A DNA stretch of 64,000 nt from an uncultured Cryomorphaceae bacterium. GTDB taxonomy: Bacteria > Bacteroidota > Bacteroidia > Flavobacteriales > Schleiferiaceae. The notes under the pieces are model-generated. The model saw only the letters and a list, made by a program, of their open reading frames with translations, had not been told where the DNA came from and did no database searches. Of the stretch, positions 33,567 through 42,111 are shown one piece after another; the stretch's first letter is position 1; each line of letters starts with the position of its first letter. The translations under genes were made by a program, and so were the position numbers. The stretch covers positions 1,504,068 through 1,568,067 of the forward strand of contig CAKZJV010000007.1 in assembly GCA_937120475.1 (NCBI GenBank), written 5' to 3'.

Positions 33567-34605
33567 CGTAATACTTTTGATAGTCTCCCGAAGTAACGCT
33601 CTGCAGCCACTCTTCATTTTGCAAGTACCAATCGATGGTTTCGGAAAGACCTTCTTCAAAGGTTACCGAAGGTTCCCAGCCCAGTTCATTTTTGATCTTA
33701 TTGGCATCAATGGCGTACCTGCGGTCGTGACCCGGGCGGTCTTTCACATAGGTAATCAGCTTTTCAGATTCACCGGCCGGGCGGCCTAGCTTTTCATCCA
33801 TCTGCTTAATCAAAACCTTGATCAGGTCAATGTTTTGCCATTCGTTAAACCCGCCAATGTTGTAGGTTTCCGCGTTTTTACCCTGGTGATACACCATATC
33901 AATCGCGCGGGCATGATCGATTACGTATAACCAGTCACGGGTGTATTTACCGTCCCCATAAACGGGCAGGTTTTTATTGTTTTTGATGTTATGGATGAAT
34001 AAGGGCACCAGCTTTTCCGGGAACTGGTTGGGCCCATAATTATTGGAGCAGTTGGTAACCACGTAGGGTAGTCCGTAGGTTTCACCGTACGCCCGCACAA
34101 AGTGATCGGAACTGGCCTTGGAAGCAGAATACGGTGAATTGGGATCGTAAGCGGTGGTTTCCATAAAAAGGCCGGTTTCACCCAGTGTACCGTACACCTC
34201 ATCGGTACTGATGTGGTAAAAACGTTTGCCTTCAAAATCATCCTTCCAGGTATCGCGGAAAGCGTTTAACAGGTTTACCGTACCGATAACATTGGTGCGC
34301 ACAAAAGCCAGCGGATCGGTAATGGAACGATCTACGTGCGACTCAGCCGCCAGGTGAATGACTCCTTCAAAACGATGCTCCGCAAAAAGGCGGTTCATGG
34401 CCGAAGCGTCCACAATATCCGCCTTAACGAAGTGATAATTATCGGCCTCCTCAATGTCTTTCAGATTCTCCAGGTTACCGGCATACGTCAGCGCATCCAG
34501 GTTATAAATCTGGTAGTTTGGGTACTTATTCACGAACAAGCGAACTACGTGTGAACCGATAAAACCGGCTCCACCGGTAATGAGAATCTTTTTTGAATCA
34601 GACAT
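33544..34605 (-). CDS. rfbB: dTDP-glucose 4,6-dehydratase
   Basis: 353 residues of the extended SDR type: NAD-binding GGAGFIGSHV at the N-terminus, the active-site STDEVYGTLGE and the YxxxK pair in SPYSASKASSDH. The LAAESHVDRSI stretch is diagnostic for RfbB. It converts dTDP-glucose to the 4-keto-6-deoxy sugar for LPS or capsule deoxysugars. The partner thymidylyltransferase and the later rhamnose genes are not in this window. It lies 69 bases after galE in a leftward operon. Confidence 0.94.
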   Translation of the reverse strand: MSDSKKILITGGAGFIGSHVVRLFVNKYPNYQIYNLDALTYAGNLENLKDIEEADNYHFVKADIVDASAMNRLFAEHRFEGVIHLAAESHVDRSITDPLAFVRTNVIGTVNLLNAFRDTWKDDFEGKRFYHISTDEVYGTLGETGLFMETTAYDPNSPYSASKASSDHFVRAYGETYGLPYVVTNCSNNYGPNQFPEKLVPLFIHNIKNNKNLPVYGDGKYTRDWLYVIDHARAIDMVYHQGKNAETYNIGGFNEWQNIDLIKVLIKQMDEKLGRPAGESEKLITYVKDRPGHDRRYAIDANKIKNELGWEPSVTFEEGLSETIDWYLQNEEWLQSVTSGDYQKYYDEMYSER

Positions 34606-34674
34606 TGAAAAATATTTTATACAAAAAAACTAAATCCACGGGCATTACGGCCGGTGTTGAACTACAAGGAAATG

Positions 34675-35694
34675 TTAATCTTTTCCTCTAACCGCCTTCT
34701 CCCAACGCCAGGCATCGCCCATGGCATCTTTCAGACTTTTTCCGGTTTTCCAGCCCAGTACCGTATTGGCTTTAGTGGTATCGGCATACACCGCTTCCAC
34801 ATCACCTTCCCTGCGGGGAGCAATACTGTAAGGTATCTCAATGCCGGTGGCCTCTTTAAAGGCCTCAATCATTTCCAGCACGGAAACACCTACGCCCATG
34901 CCCAGATTAAAAACCTCGAAACTGTCTTCGGTTTTTCCATCCAGCATCCGTTGTACGGCTGAAATATGGGCTTTGGCCACATCTACTACGTGGATGTAAT
35001 CGCGCACGCAACTGCCGTCCGGTGTATTGTAATCATCCCCAAACACCTTCAATTCCTTGCGGATACCAAAAGCGGTTTCGGTGATGTACGGTACCAAATG
35101 GTGAGGTTCTCCATCCTGGAACTCCCCGATCAAAGCACTTTCATGCGCCCCGATAGGGTTAAAATAACGGAGGGAAATCACCTTCAGATCAGTAGCCGCA
35201 GCGGTATCCTTCAAAATGTCTTCACCGATTTTTTTGGTGTTGCCGTAAGGTGAAACAGCCGGTTGAATAGAAGCATTTTCGGTTACCGGCAATTCATCGG
35301 GATTGCCATATACGGTGCAGGATGAAGAGAAAACAATGTTATATACCCGGTGCTCCAGCATCACCCGTAAAAGATTGGTGGTGGATACCAGGTTGTTGTG
35401 GTAATATTTCAGAGGATCGGCTACCGACTCATTCACCAGCAGGAAGGCCGCGAAATGAATGACCCCGGCAATGTTATACTTCTTAAAGAGAGCTTGCAAC
35501 TCTTCAATGTTACACATCTCCACCTGCTCAAAGAGGATCTCCTTCCCCACAATTTGCTCAATGCGGTCTTTCACCTCAATATCCGATTCGGAAAGGTTGT
35601 CGATCACCAAAGGTTCGTAACCGGCCTGGATCAATTCCACTACGGTGTGTGAACCGATGTAACCTAAGCCGCCTGTTACCAGTATTTTAGACAT
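34675..35694 (-). CDS. galE: UDP-glucose 4-epimerase
   Basis: 339 residues: the Rossmann motif GGLGYIGSHTVVELI, active-site SSSCTVYGNP and SPYGNTKKIGED (YxxxK), and the C-terminal NLGMGVGVSVLEMIEAF all fit GalE. It interconverts UDP-glucose and UDP-galactose. It lies 2 bases downstream of the UDP-xylose synthase gene and feeds surface glycan synthesis together with the neighbouring enzymes. Confidence 0.94.
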   Translation of the reverse strand: MSKILVTGGLGYIGSHTVVELIQAGYEPLVIDNLSESDIEVKDRIEQIVGKEILFEQVEMCNIEELQALFKKYNIAGVIHFAAFLLVNESVADPLKYYHNNLVSTTNLLRVMLEHRVYNIVFSSSCTVYGNPDELPVTENASIQPAVSPYGNTKKIGEDILKDTAAATDLKVISLRYFNPIGAHESALIGEFQDGEPHHLVPYITETAFGIRKELKVFGDDYNTPDGSCVRDYIHVVDVAKAHISAVQRMLDGKTEDSFEVFNLGMGVGVSVLEMIEAFKEATGIEIPYSIAPRREGDVEAVYADTTKANTVLGWKTGKSLKDAMGDAWRWEKAVRGKD

Positions 35695-35696
35695 CT

Positions 35697-36692
35697 TTAT
35701 TTTTTAGGCTTGCGGATGTATTGCTCAAAATCCTTGTGTTCCTTTTTATACAGTTCGTCTTCCGGCAGAGAGCGGAAATAATCATAGGTGATTTTTAAAC
35801 CTTCCGCCCGGTTTACCTTGGGTTCCCAACCCAATATTTCACGGGCTTTGGTAATATCCGGCCGCCTTTGGGTAGGATCGTCCTTGGGCAATGGTTTATA
35901 CACCACTTTTTGATCGGTACCGGTAAGCTTGATGATCTCCTCGGCAAAATCACCGATGGTGATTTCATCGGGGTTACCAATATTCACCGGGTGGGGGTAA
36001 TCACTCATCAGCAAGCGGTAAATACCTTCGATAAGATCATCTACATAGCAGAAAGAACGGGTTTGCGAACCATCCCCGAATACGGTAAGGTCTTCACCGC
36101 GCAAAGCCTGCCCTATAAAAGCGGGTAACACCCGGCCATCGTTGAGGCGCATCCGTGGACCATAGGTATTAAAGATCCGCACAATGCGGGTTTCCAAGCC
36201 GTGGTAGGTATGGTAAGCCATGGTCATGGCTTCCTGGAAGCGTTTGGCCTCATCGTACACTCCCCTTGGCCCTACGGGATTCACATTACCCCAATACTCT
36301 TCTGTTTGCGGATGCACGGTAGGATCACCGTACACTTCAGAAGTGGAGGCGACTAATATGCGGGCACCTTTGGCCATAGCCAGGCCCAGGCAATTGTGGG
36401 TGCCCAGTGAACCTACTTTAAGGGTTTGAATGGGTATCTTCAGGTAATCGATAGGGCTGGCCGGTGAGGCAAAATGCAGGATATAATCCAGTTCACCGGG
36501 CACGTGGATAAAGTTGGACACATCGTGATCGTAAAACTCGAATTCCTTGAGTTTAAAAAGGTGTTCGATGTTTTTAAGGTCACCGGTAATGAGGTTATCC
36601 ATACCCACTACCCTAAAGCCTTCTTTAATAAAGCGGTCGCACAAATGTGAACCTAAAAACCCGGCTGCCCCGGTTACCAGTACCCTTTTCAT
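35697..36692 (-). CDS. UDP-glucuronate decarboxylase (UDP-xylose synthase type)
   Basis: 331 residues of the extended SDR type: [35 protein letters not shown] (the UXS hallmark), [15 protein letters not shown], and YxxxK in [11 protein letters not shown]. The family decarboxylates UDP-glucuronate to UDP-xylose, using the product of the UDP-glucose dehydrogenase encoded immediately upstream; the two genes share one base. This gives the chain UDP-glucose, UDP-glucuronate, UDP-xylose within the operon. Confidence 0.92.
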   Translation of the reverse strand: MKRVLVTGAAGFLGSHLCDRFIKEGFRVVGMDNLITGDLKNIEHLFKLKEFEFYDHDVSNFIHVPGELDYILHFASPASPIDYLKIPIQTLKVGSLGTHNCLGLAMAKGARILVASTSEVYGDPTVHPQTEEYWGNVNPVGPRGVYDEAKRFQEAMTMAYHTYHGLETRIVRIFNTYGPRMRLNDGRVLPAFIGQALRGEDLTVFGDGSQTRSFCYVDDLIEGIYRLLMSDYPHPVNIGNPDEITIGDFAEEIIKLTGTDQKVVYKPLPKDDPTQRRPDITKAREILGWEPKVNRAEGLKITYDYFRSLPEDELYKKEHKDFEQYIRKPKK

Positions 36693-38014
36693 CAGTTTCC
36701 GCTTTTTATGCCAATGCAGTGGTACTCAATGCCTAACTCCTGCATCTGTTGGCGATCAAAAATATTGCGCCCGTCAAAAATGAGCGGGGCCTTTAAACGG
36801 CTTTTCAGTTCTTCAAAATCCGGAACCCTGAATTCGGCCCATTCGGTAACTACCAAAAGGGCATCCGCATCGGTAAGGGCTTCAAATTCGTCCCTGGCAT
36901 AATTGATCTTATCGCCTAAAACATGGGTAGCTTCTTCCATAGCCACCGGATCGTAGGCAGTTACCGTAGCCCCGGCTTGTAGCAATTGATTGATGATGAC
37001 TACCGAGGGTGCCTCACGCATATCATCGGTATTGGGCTTAAAGGAAAGGCCCCAAACGGCAAAATGCCGGCCGTTAAGGTCACCAAAGTGTTTAGCCAAC
37101 TTATTATACAATACCGATTTCTGATCTTCATTTACATCTTCCACGGCCTGCAAAATCCGCATTTCATGACCGTTTTCGCGGGCGGTACGGATCAACGCTT
37201 TTACATCTTTAGGAAAGCAGCTACCACCATAACCGATACCGGGATAAATGAATTTATTGCCGATACGGGGGTCGGTACCGATACCCCTGCGCACGAGGTT
37301 CACATCAGCTCCCATAATTTCGCACAGGTTGGCAATATCATTCATGAAGCTGATTTTGGTGGCCAGCATGGAGTTGGCGGCATACTTGGTCATCTCTGCG
37401 GAAGGAACGTCCATAAAAATCACTGGATGGCCGTTGAGGGTAAAGGGATGGTATAACTTATCCAGCACCGCCTTAGCACGTTCGCTTTCCACACCTATCA
37501 CAATACGATCGGGTTTCATAAAATCGTTAACGGCCGCACCTTCTTTCAGGAATTCGGGGTTGGAAGCCACGTCAAAGGGAATATCCTTACTCCTCTTTTC
37601 CAGGGCATTGGTAATTTCCTTCTTCACTTTAGCGGCCGTTCCCACGGGCACGGTGCTCTTGGTAACAATTACCCCGTAATCGTTCATATTCTCCCCAATT
37701 TCACGGGCCACCGACAACACATATTGCAGGTCGGCACTGCCATCTTCACCGGGAGGAGTACCTACCGCAATAAAAGCCACATCCGCCCCCGGGATACTTT
37801 CGGGTAAACTGGTACTGAATTGCAAACGCCCTTTGGCGTAGTTGCGGTGTACCAGCTTTTCCAAACCGGGTTCATATATGGGAAGTATTCCGTTTTTAAG
37901 ATTTTCGATTTTTCGGGCATCTACGTCCACACAAATTACATCGATACCAACGTCAGCGAGACAGGTACCGGTAACCAGGCCAACATAACCGGTTCCAACA
38001 ACTACAATCTTCAT
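36692..38014 (-). CDS. ugd: UDP-glucose 6-dehydrogenase
   Basis: 440 residues: the NAD-binding motif [24 protein letters not shown], and catalytic Cys266 in [17 protein letters not shown]. The C-terminal substrate-binding domain starts around [20 protein letters not shown]. It oxidises UDP-glucose to UDP-glucuronate in two steps. It lies 6 bases after the aminotransferase gene. A WbpA-type UDP-GlcNAc dehydrogenase is a less likely alternative; the adjacent UXS gene favours UDP-glucose as the substrate. Confidence 0.93.
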   Translation of the reverse strand: MKIVVVGTGYVGLVTGTCLADVGIDVICVDVDARKIENLKNGILPIYEPGLEKLVHRNYAKGRLQFSTSLPESIPGADVAFIAVGTPPGEDGSADLQYVLSVAREIGENMNDYGVIVTKSTVPVGTAAKVKKEITNALEKRSKDIPFDVASNPEFLKEGAAVNDFMKPDRIVIGVESERAKAVLDKLYHPFTLNGHPVIFMDVPSAEMTKYAANSMLATKISFMNDIANLCEIMGADVNLVRRGIGTDPRIGNKFIYPGIGYGGSCFPKDVKALIRTARENGHEMRILQAVEDVNEDQKSVLYNKLAKHFGDLNGRHFAVWGLSFKPNTDDMREAPSVVIINQLLQAGATVTAYDPVAMEEATHVLGDKINYARDEFEALTDADALLVVTEWAEFRVPDFEELKSRLKAPLIFDGRNIFDRQQMQELGIEYHCIGIKSGN

Positions 38015-38020
38015 GAGTTT

Positions 38021-39154
38021 TTAGTTATGGTTTAAGTATTCTAAGACGTGAGAAATAATATAGTTCAGTTGTTCCTCATCCAACTCACTGTGCATGGGCA
38101 GTGAAAAAACGCTATCCACCAGGCGTTCCGTTACCGGAAAGTGTCCTTTGCCGTAGCGATCGTCTTTATAAGCTTCCTGCATGTGCAAAGCCACCGGGTA
38201 ATAGATCATAGCGGGTATGCCTTTACCATTCAGGTATTCGAGCAGCCCCTCACGTTCAACGTCAATAAGCTGCAAGGTATATTGGTGAAAAACATGGGTA
38301 CGGGAATTCCCGATAACCGGGGTTTTCAATTTCGGATGATCTTTAAAAGCCTTGGTGTAATGGGCCGCGGCTTTAGCCCTGTTGGCGTTATAGGTATCCA
38401 GGTGAGGAAGCTTTATCCTGAGTATGGCTGCCTGCAAGCTATCCAGGCGTGAGTTTACGCCCACCTCATCGTGGTAATAACGTTTGGACTGGCCGTGGTT
38501 CACCACTTTGCGCAATTGGGCGGCCAAATCATCATCATTGGTAAAAATAGCTCCACCGTCTCCGTAACATCCCAGGTTCTTGCTGGGGAAAAAAGAAGTA
38601 GTACCAATATGACCGATGGTTCCTGCTTTATGGGTCTCCCCGTTTTTAAAGGTATAATCGGCACCGATGGCCTGGGCCGTATCTTCAATTACATACAAAT
38701 TGTGTTCGCTGGCAATGTCCATTATCGCATCCATATTGGCACACTGCCCAAAAAGGTGAACGGGAACTATTGCTTTGGTTTTAGGCGTAATAGCCGCTTT
38801 CACCTGTTCAGGGTCCAGGGCAAAAGTATCCTCATCTACATCTACCAAAACGGGAGTGAGCTTCAACAGGGCGATCACCTCTGCGGTAGCTACGTAGGTG
38901 AAAGTAGCGGTAATCACTTCATCGCCCGGCTCCAGGTTGAGGGCCATCATGGCTACCTGTAAGGCATCGGTGCCATTGGCGCAGGGAATTACGTGTTTTA
39001 CATTGAGATATTGCTCTAATTCGGATTGAAATTGCTTAACCTCGGGGCCGTTAATGTATTGAGAAGATCGAATGACATCCAGAACAGCCGTATCAATTTC
39101 TTCCTGAATCTTTTTATACTGGCCGATCAGGTCCACCATTTGCAAGTTCTCCAT
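38021..39154 (-). CDS. DegT/DnrJ aminotransferase, WbpE-like
   Basis: 377 residues, PLP fold type I; the Schiff-base Lys is Lys192 in TSFFPSKNLGCYGDGG. The stretches YINGPEV, CANGTDALQ and GVNSRLDSLQAAIL closely follow WbpE, which makes UDP-GlcNAc(3NH2)A in O-antigen synthesis. The partner enzymes WbpB and WbpD are not visible, so a related sugar aminotransferase role is possible. It is the first gene of the leftward nucleotide-sugar operon, with a promoter directly upstream. Confidence 0.85.
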   Translation of the reverse strand: MENLQMVDLIGQYKKIQEEIDTAVLDVIRSSQYINGPEVKQFQSELEQYLNVKHVIPCANGTDALQVAMMALNLEPGDEVITATFTYVATAEVIALLKLTPVLVDVDEDTFALDPEQVKAAITPKTKAIVPVHLFGQCANMDAIMDIASEHNLYVIEDTAQAIGADYTFKNGETHKAGTIGHIGTTSFFPSKNLGCYGDGGAIFTNDDDLAAQLRKVVNHGQSKRYYHDEVGVNSRLDSLQAAILRIKLPHLDTYNANRAKAAAHYTKAFKDHPKLKTPVIGNSRTHVFHQYTLQLIDVEREGLLEYLNGKGIPAMIYYPVALHMQEAYKDDRYGKGHFPVTERLVDSVFSLPMHSELDEEQLNYIISHVLEYLNHN

Positions 39155-39176
39155 ACTACTTTTCGTTATTAGTGAG

Positions 39177-39184
39177 CAAATATA
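39177..39184 (-). promoter_or_regulatory. -7 promoter element of the nucleotide-sugar operon
   Basis: Minus-strand TATATTTG is a perfect TAnnTTTG match, 22 bases upstream of the aminotransferase ATG. It sits back to back with the rightward promoter at 39209-39216. Confidence 0.65.
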
Positions 39185-39208
39185 GGCATAGGTATATTAT
39201 TGAAAATT

Positions 39209-39216
39209 TAAATTTG
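39209..39216 (+). promoter_or_regulatory. -7 promoter element of the outer-membrane protein/waaA operon
   Basis: TAAATTTG is a perfect TAnnTTTG match, 7 bases before the ATG. It faces away from the nucleotide-sugar promoter 24 bases to its left, so the two operons may be co-regulated. Confidence 0.6.
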
Positions 39217-39223
39217 CCAAACC

Positions 39224-40000
39224 ATGAAGCCACATTTATTTAGAATTTTTCTGATTTTTCTGAGCCTGAGTATAGCTCTGCCGGTTTATACCCAGCCTGA
39301 TCAAAACCCAAAGCCCAAACCGGATAAAACCGTTTTAATAAGCCCCAGTTTTGCCATTCAGTTTCCGGGCGGTGACCTGGCCGAAAGGTTTGGCACCAAT
39401 TACACCGTTGGTGTAGGAGCCGGTTTAAAAACCCGCACCAACTGGATTGTGGACGGACATTTTCATTTTATGTTCGGTGGTGATGTGAAAAACACCCCGG
39501 AACTGCTGAGTCCTATTCTCAATGATCGTGGTAGCCTTTTCAACCAAACCGGTAACTATGGGCAACTCAACGTAAACCAACGTGGTTTGTATGGTTTGGC
39601 GCAGCTTTCCTATGTTTTTAATGAGTGGGGCGGCCTTAACGCTAACTCCGGACCGGTATTGAGCCTGGGGCTTGGGTATATGTATCACTGGATATCGTAT
39701 GATAATGTGGGTAATGATTCTCCCCAAATATTGGAAGAATACGCCAAAGGTTATGATCATTTAAGAGCGGGTATCCTTTTAAAGCAGTCGGTGGGTTACT
39801 TGTTTTTATCCAGCCGCAGGCGTATGAACTTCCAACTTTCCTTTGAGGTAATGCAGGCTTTTACACAAAACCTGCGGGGCTACAATTACGCTACCGGGCA
39901 AAATGACCAATCCACCAACCTCGACTTGATTTACGGCATCCGGTTCAACTGGTACCTCCCTATTTATCAAAAGGGCCCGGACCAATTTTACTACGATTAA
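39224..40000 (+). CDS. Outer-membrane beta-barrel protein of unknown function
   Basis: 258 residues. A signal peptide (about 1-24, ending PVYTQ) is followed by amphipathic strands such as FAIQFPGGDLAERFG, VGVGAGLKTRTNWIVDG, YGLAQLSYVF and YGIRFNWYLP. A barrel of 8-10 strands is likely. It overlaps waaA by one base, so it is made together with the Kdo transferase and may have a role in LPS-related outer-membrane assembly (inference from context). I do not recognise a named family. Confidence 0.7.
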   Translation: MKPHLFRIFLIFLSLSIALPVYTQPDQNPKPKPDKTVLISPSFAIQFPGGDLAERFGTNYTVGVGAGLKTRTNWIVDGHFHFMFGGDVKNTPELLSPILNDRGSLFNQTGNYGQLNVNQRGLYGLAQLSYVFNEWGGLNANSGPVLSLGLGYMYHWISYDNVGNDSPQILEEYAKGYDHLRAGILLKQSVGYLFLSSRRRMNFQLSFEVMQAFTQNLRGYNYATGQNDQSTNLDLIYGIRFNWYLPIYQKGPDQFYYD

Positions 40001-41238
40001 TGGCCTGGTTGTATAACCTTTTAATCAAGGGTTACGGCACCGCCATTAAAGCGGCTTCTCTCCGCAATGTCAAAGCTCAAAAGTGGGTGGAAGGTCGCCA
40101 AAACTGGCCGCCTAAGCTGAAGGCATTGCTCCCCTCCCACCCCAAACGCATCTGGTTTCATGCCGCCTCACTGGGGGAAGCGGAGCAGGGTTTACCGGTT
40201 ATCCAAAAGTTAAAAAAGGCCTATCCCGATCATTTTATTTTACTCACTTTTTTTTCACCGAGCGGCTACGAGCATTTTCCTCCTCACCCTGCGGTGGATG
40301 CTACCTTTTATCTACCGCTGGATACCCCTGAAAATGCCCGGCAATGGGTGACCCTTCTTCAGCCGGAAGTGGTGGTTTTTATTAAATATGAAATTTGGCT
40401 GAATTATTTCAAGGCACTGACAGAGGCCGATATTCCAACACTTATAGCTCCGGCCCTTTTCCGGCCGGGTCAGTTTTATTTTAAAGCACCTTTCCGGGCG
40501 GTTTTTTTACCCGTGCTTAAAAAGCTGTACCGCATAATGGTGCAAACGGAACAATCGGCCCACTTTTTACAGCAGCAGGAGTTTAACAATGTTGTGGTTT
40601 GTGGTGATACCCGGGTGGACCGGGTACTGGAAATTGTAAATACGCCTTATGAAGATCCTTTAGCCGAAGCATTTAGCAGCGGGCATACGGTTTTGGTAGT
40701 GGGTAGCTCCTGGCCGCAGGAAGAAAAATTACTGGCGGAGGCTTTACCCCATTTCCCGGATTTAAAGGTGATTCTTGCACCGCACGATGTGGGAGAAGCT
40801 CACATCGGGGAGATTCTGCAACGTTATGGCCCCGAAAATTGCGAACGTTACTCTTCCGGCAAACTACAGGGTAACCGGCAACTATTGATCATTGATACCA
40901 TCGGCAAATTATCACGCCTTTACCGTTATGGGGATATGGCCTGGATAGGTGGTGGAATGGGCAAGGGAGTGCACAGTACCCTGGAAGCAGCCGCCTACGG
41001 TATGCCGGTTTTTTTCGGACCGAAACATCAAAGCTTTGTAGAGCCGGGATTGATGTTAAAACAAGGTGTAGCTTTTGAAATACGCGACCTCAAGCAATTG
41101 ATAGCCAGTATTTGCAACCTTATTTCTGATCAAAATTTGTTAGCGGATTTATCGGCCAAAATAAGGGCCTTCACCCGCTCACGAGCCGGTGCTACTGAAC
41201 AGATTTTTGAAGTAGTTTCTAAAACCCTGAAAGCTTAA
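40000..41238 (+). CDS. waaA: 3-deoxy-D-manno-octulosonic acid transferase
   Basis: 412 residues. An N-terminal membrane-associated helix and the GT-B fold show the WaaA patterns WFHAASLGEAEQGLPVI (with the catalytic Glu), LPLDTPENARQWV, VFIKYEIWLNY and GGGMGKGVHSTLEAAAYG. It adds Kdo to lipid A at the cytoplasmic face of the inner membrane. It is translationally coupled to the preceding outer-membrane protein gene, and adjacent nucleotide-sugar genes support an LPS role. Confidence 0.94.
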   Translation: MAWLYNLLIKGYGTAIKAASLRNVKAQKWVEGRQNWPPKLKALLPSHPKRIWFHAASLGEAEQGLPVIQKLKKAYPDHFILLTFFSPSGYEHFPPHPAVDATFYLPLDTPENARQWVTLLQPEVVVFIKYEIWLNYFKALTEADIPTLIAPALFRPGQFYFKAPFRAVFLPVLKKLYRIMVQTEQSAHFLQQQEFNNVVVCGDTRVDRVLEIVNTPYEDPLAEAFSSGHTVLVVGSSWPQEEKLLAEALPHFPDLKVILAPHDVGEAHIGEILQRYGPENCERYSSGKLQGNRQLLIIDTIGKLSRLYRYGDMAWIGGGMGKGVHSTLEAAAYGMPVFFGPKHQSFVEPGLMLKQGVAFEIRDLKQLIASICNLISDQNLLADLSAKIRAFTRSRAGATEQIFEVVSKTLKA

Positions 41239-41248
41239 CGGTAGACCG

Positions 41249-41635
41249 TTACTTTTTCAGTGCCTTAACTTCCCTTTTCAGGCTTTCAATATGATCTTCC
41301 AACTCTTTGATGCGCTTATCTTTCTCTTGAATAACCGTATCGTAAATCCGGCCCACCTTTTCAATGTCGGTGGAACGGCCACGATGGCGGGTTCGATAAG
41401 TTTCTGCGCTTTCGCTCACATCTACCGGTGACGATTTCCAATCCCAATCTTCAAAGAAGTGGTTTGGATGTACCTGCAAGAGTTTGCAGAACTTCAAAAG
41501 CAAATGAACCTGAATTGAATCTTTGTTCAGGATCTTGTGGAGATTCTGCTCAGTAGTATCGAGGTAAAAGGCAAAATCCTTTTTGCTCAAACTCCTACTC
41601 TCAATGAGAAATCTCAGTTTGTTTCCAATGTGCAT
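41249..41635 (-). CDS. XRE-type helix-turn-helix regulator with C-terminal coiled coil
   Basis: 128 residues. The N-terminal HTH domain (about 1-62) has the pattern LSKKDFAFYLDTTEQNLHKIL. A short acidic/aromatic linker (FFEDWDW) is followed by a heptad-rich tail (about 98-128; RIKELEDHIESLKREVKAL) that should form a coiled coil for dimerisation. It is convergent to waaA and divergent from the small coiled-coil gene at 41838. Its own tail and the neighbour's coiled coil raise the possibility that they interact. Confidence 0.75.
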   Translation of the reverse strand: MHIGNKLRFLIESRSLSKKDFAFYLDTTEQNLHKILNKDSIQVHLLLKFCKLLQVHPNHFFEDWDWKSSPVDVSESAETYRTRHRGRSTDIEKVGRIYDTVIQEKDKRIKELEDHIESLKREVKALKK

Positions 41636-41837
41636 AATGACGGACCAGGCATTAAAAATAAAAGACTAAACTTTTTGGATATTTTATCTATTTAGTTTAG
41701 CTTTGCTGTTAAAAGTTAACAAAATATAGTTATTGCATATTCTTGTTTAAGACGACCGGCTTTTTATGCCGGATGTAATTACTGTGATTGTATTTTTTAT
41801 TTGAAAACAAGGCATTTACTACTCAATACAATGTTTC

Positions 41838-41987
41838 ATGAATCTTTCACCGCGTGATCTTACACATATCGATGAGGCTATAAATAACCTGAAGCAACGC
41901 AACGCGGAACTGGCACAGGAGAATTTAGAAATACAAGTGGCCAACAAGGAGATTTTATCTAAAACGAGTACGGACCAGGTATCTTAA
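41838..41987 (+). CDS. 49-residue coiled-coil protein
   Basis: Frame MNLSPRDLTHIDEAINNL... ends STDQVS. The middle (about 10-42) is a continuous amphipathic helix rich in Leu, Ile, Asn, Gln and Glu with heptad spacing. I do not recognise a family. The coding case rests on the clean frame, the codon use and the position divergent from an HTH regulator that ends in a similar coiled coil. A short ATG seven bases upstream (41831) is out of frame. It could be a small partner or antagonist of the HTH protein; this is inference. Confidence 0.55.
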   Translation: MNLSPRDLTHIDEAINNLKQRNAELAQENLEIQVANKEILSKTSTDQVS

Positions 41988-42111
41988 TTTAGAAATCTCT
42001 TTTAGGGAGGGTGGCCACTTTCTAATTCTCCTGAATATTTCAGTAATTTCAAATTTAGCCATTTCTGGCGACAGGGCTAATTAATCCTGGTGAACGATAT
42101 TGGTTTAGGTA

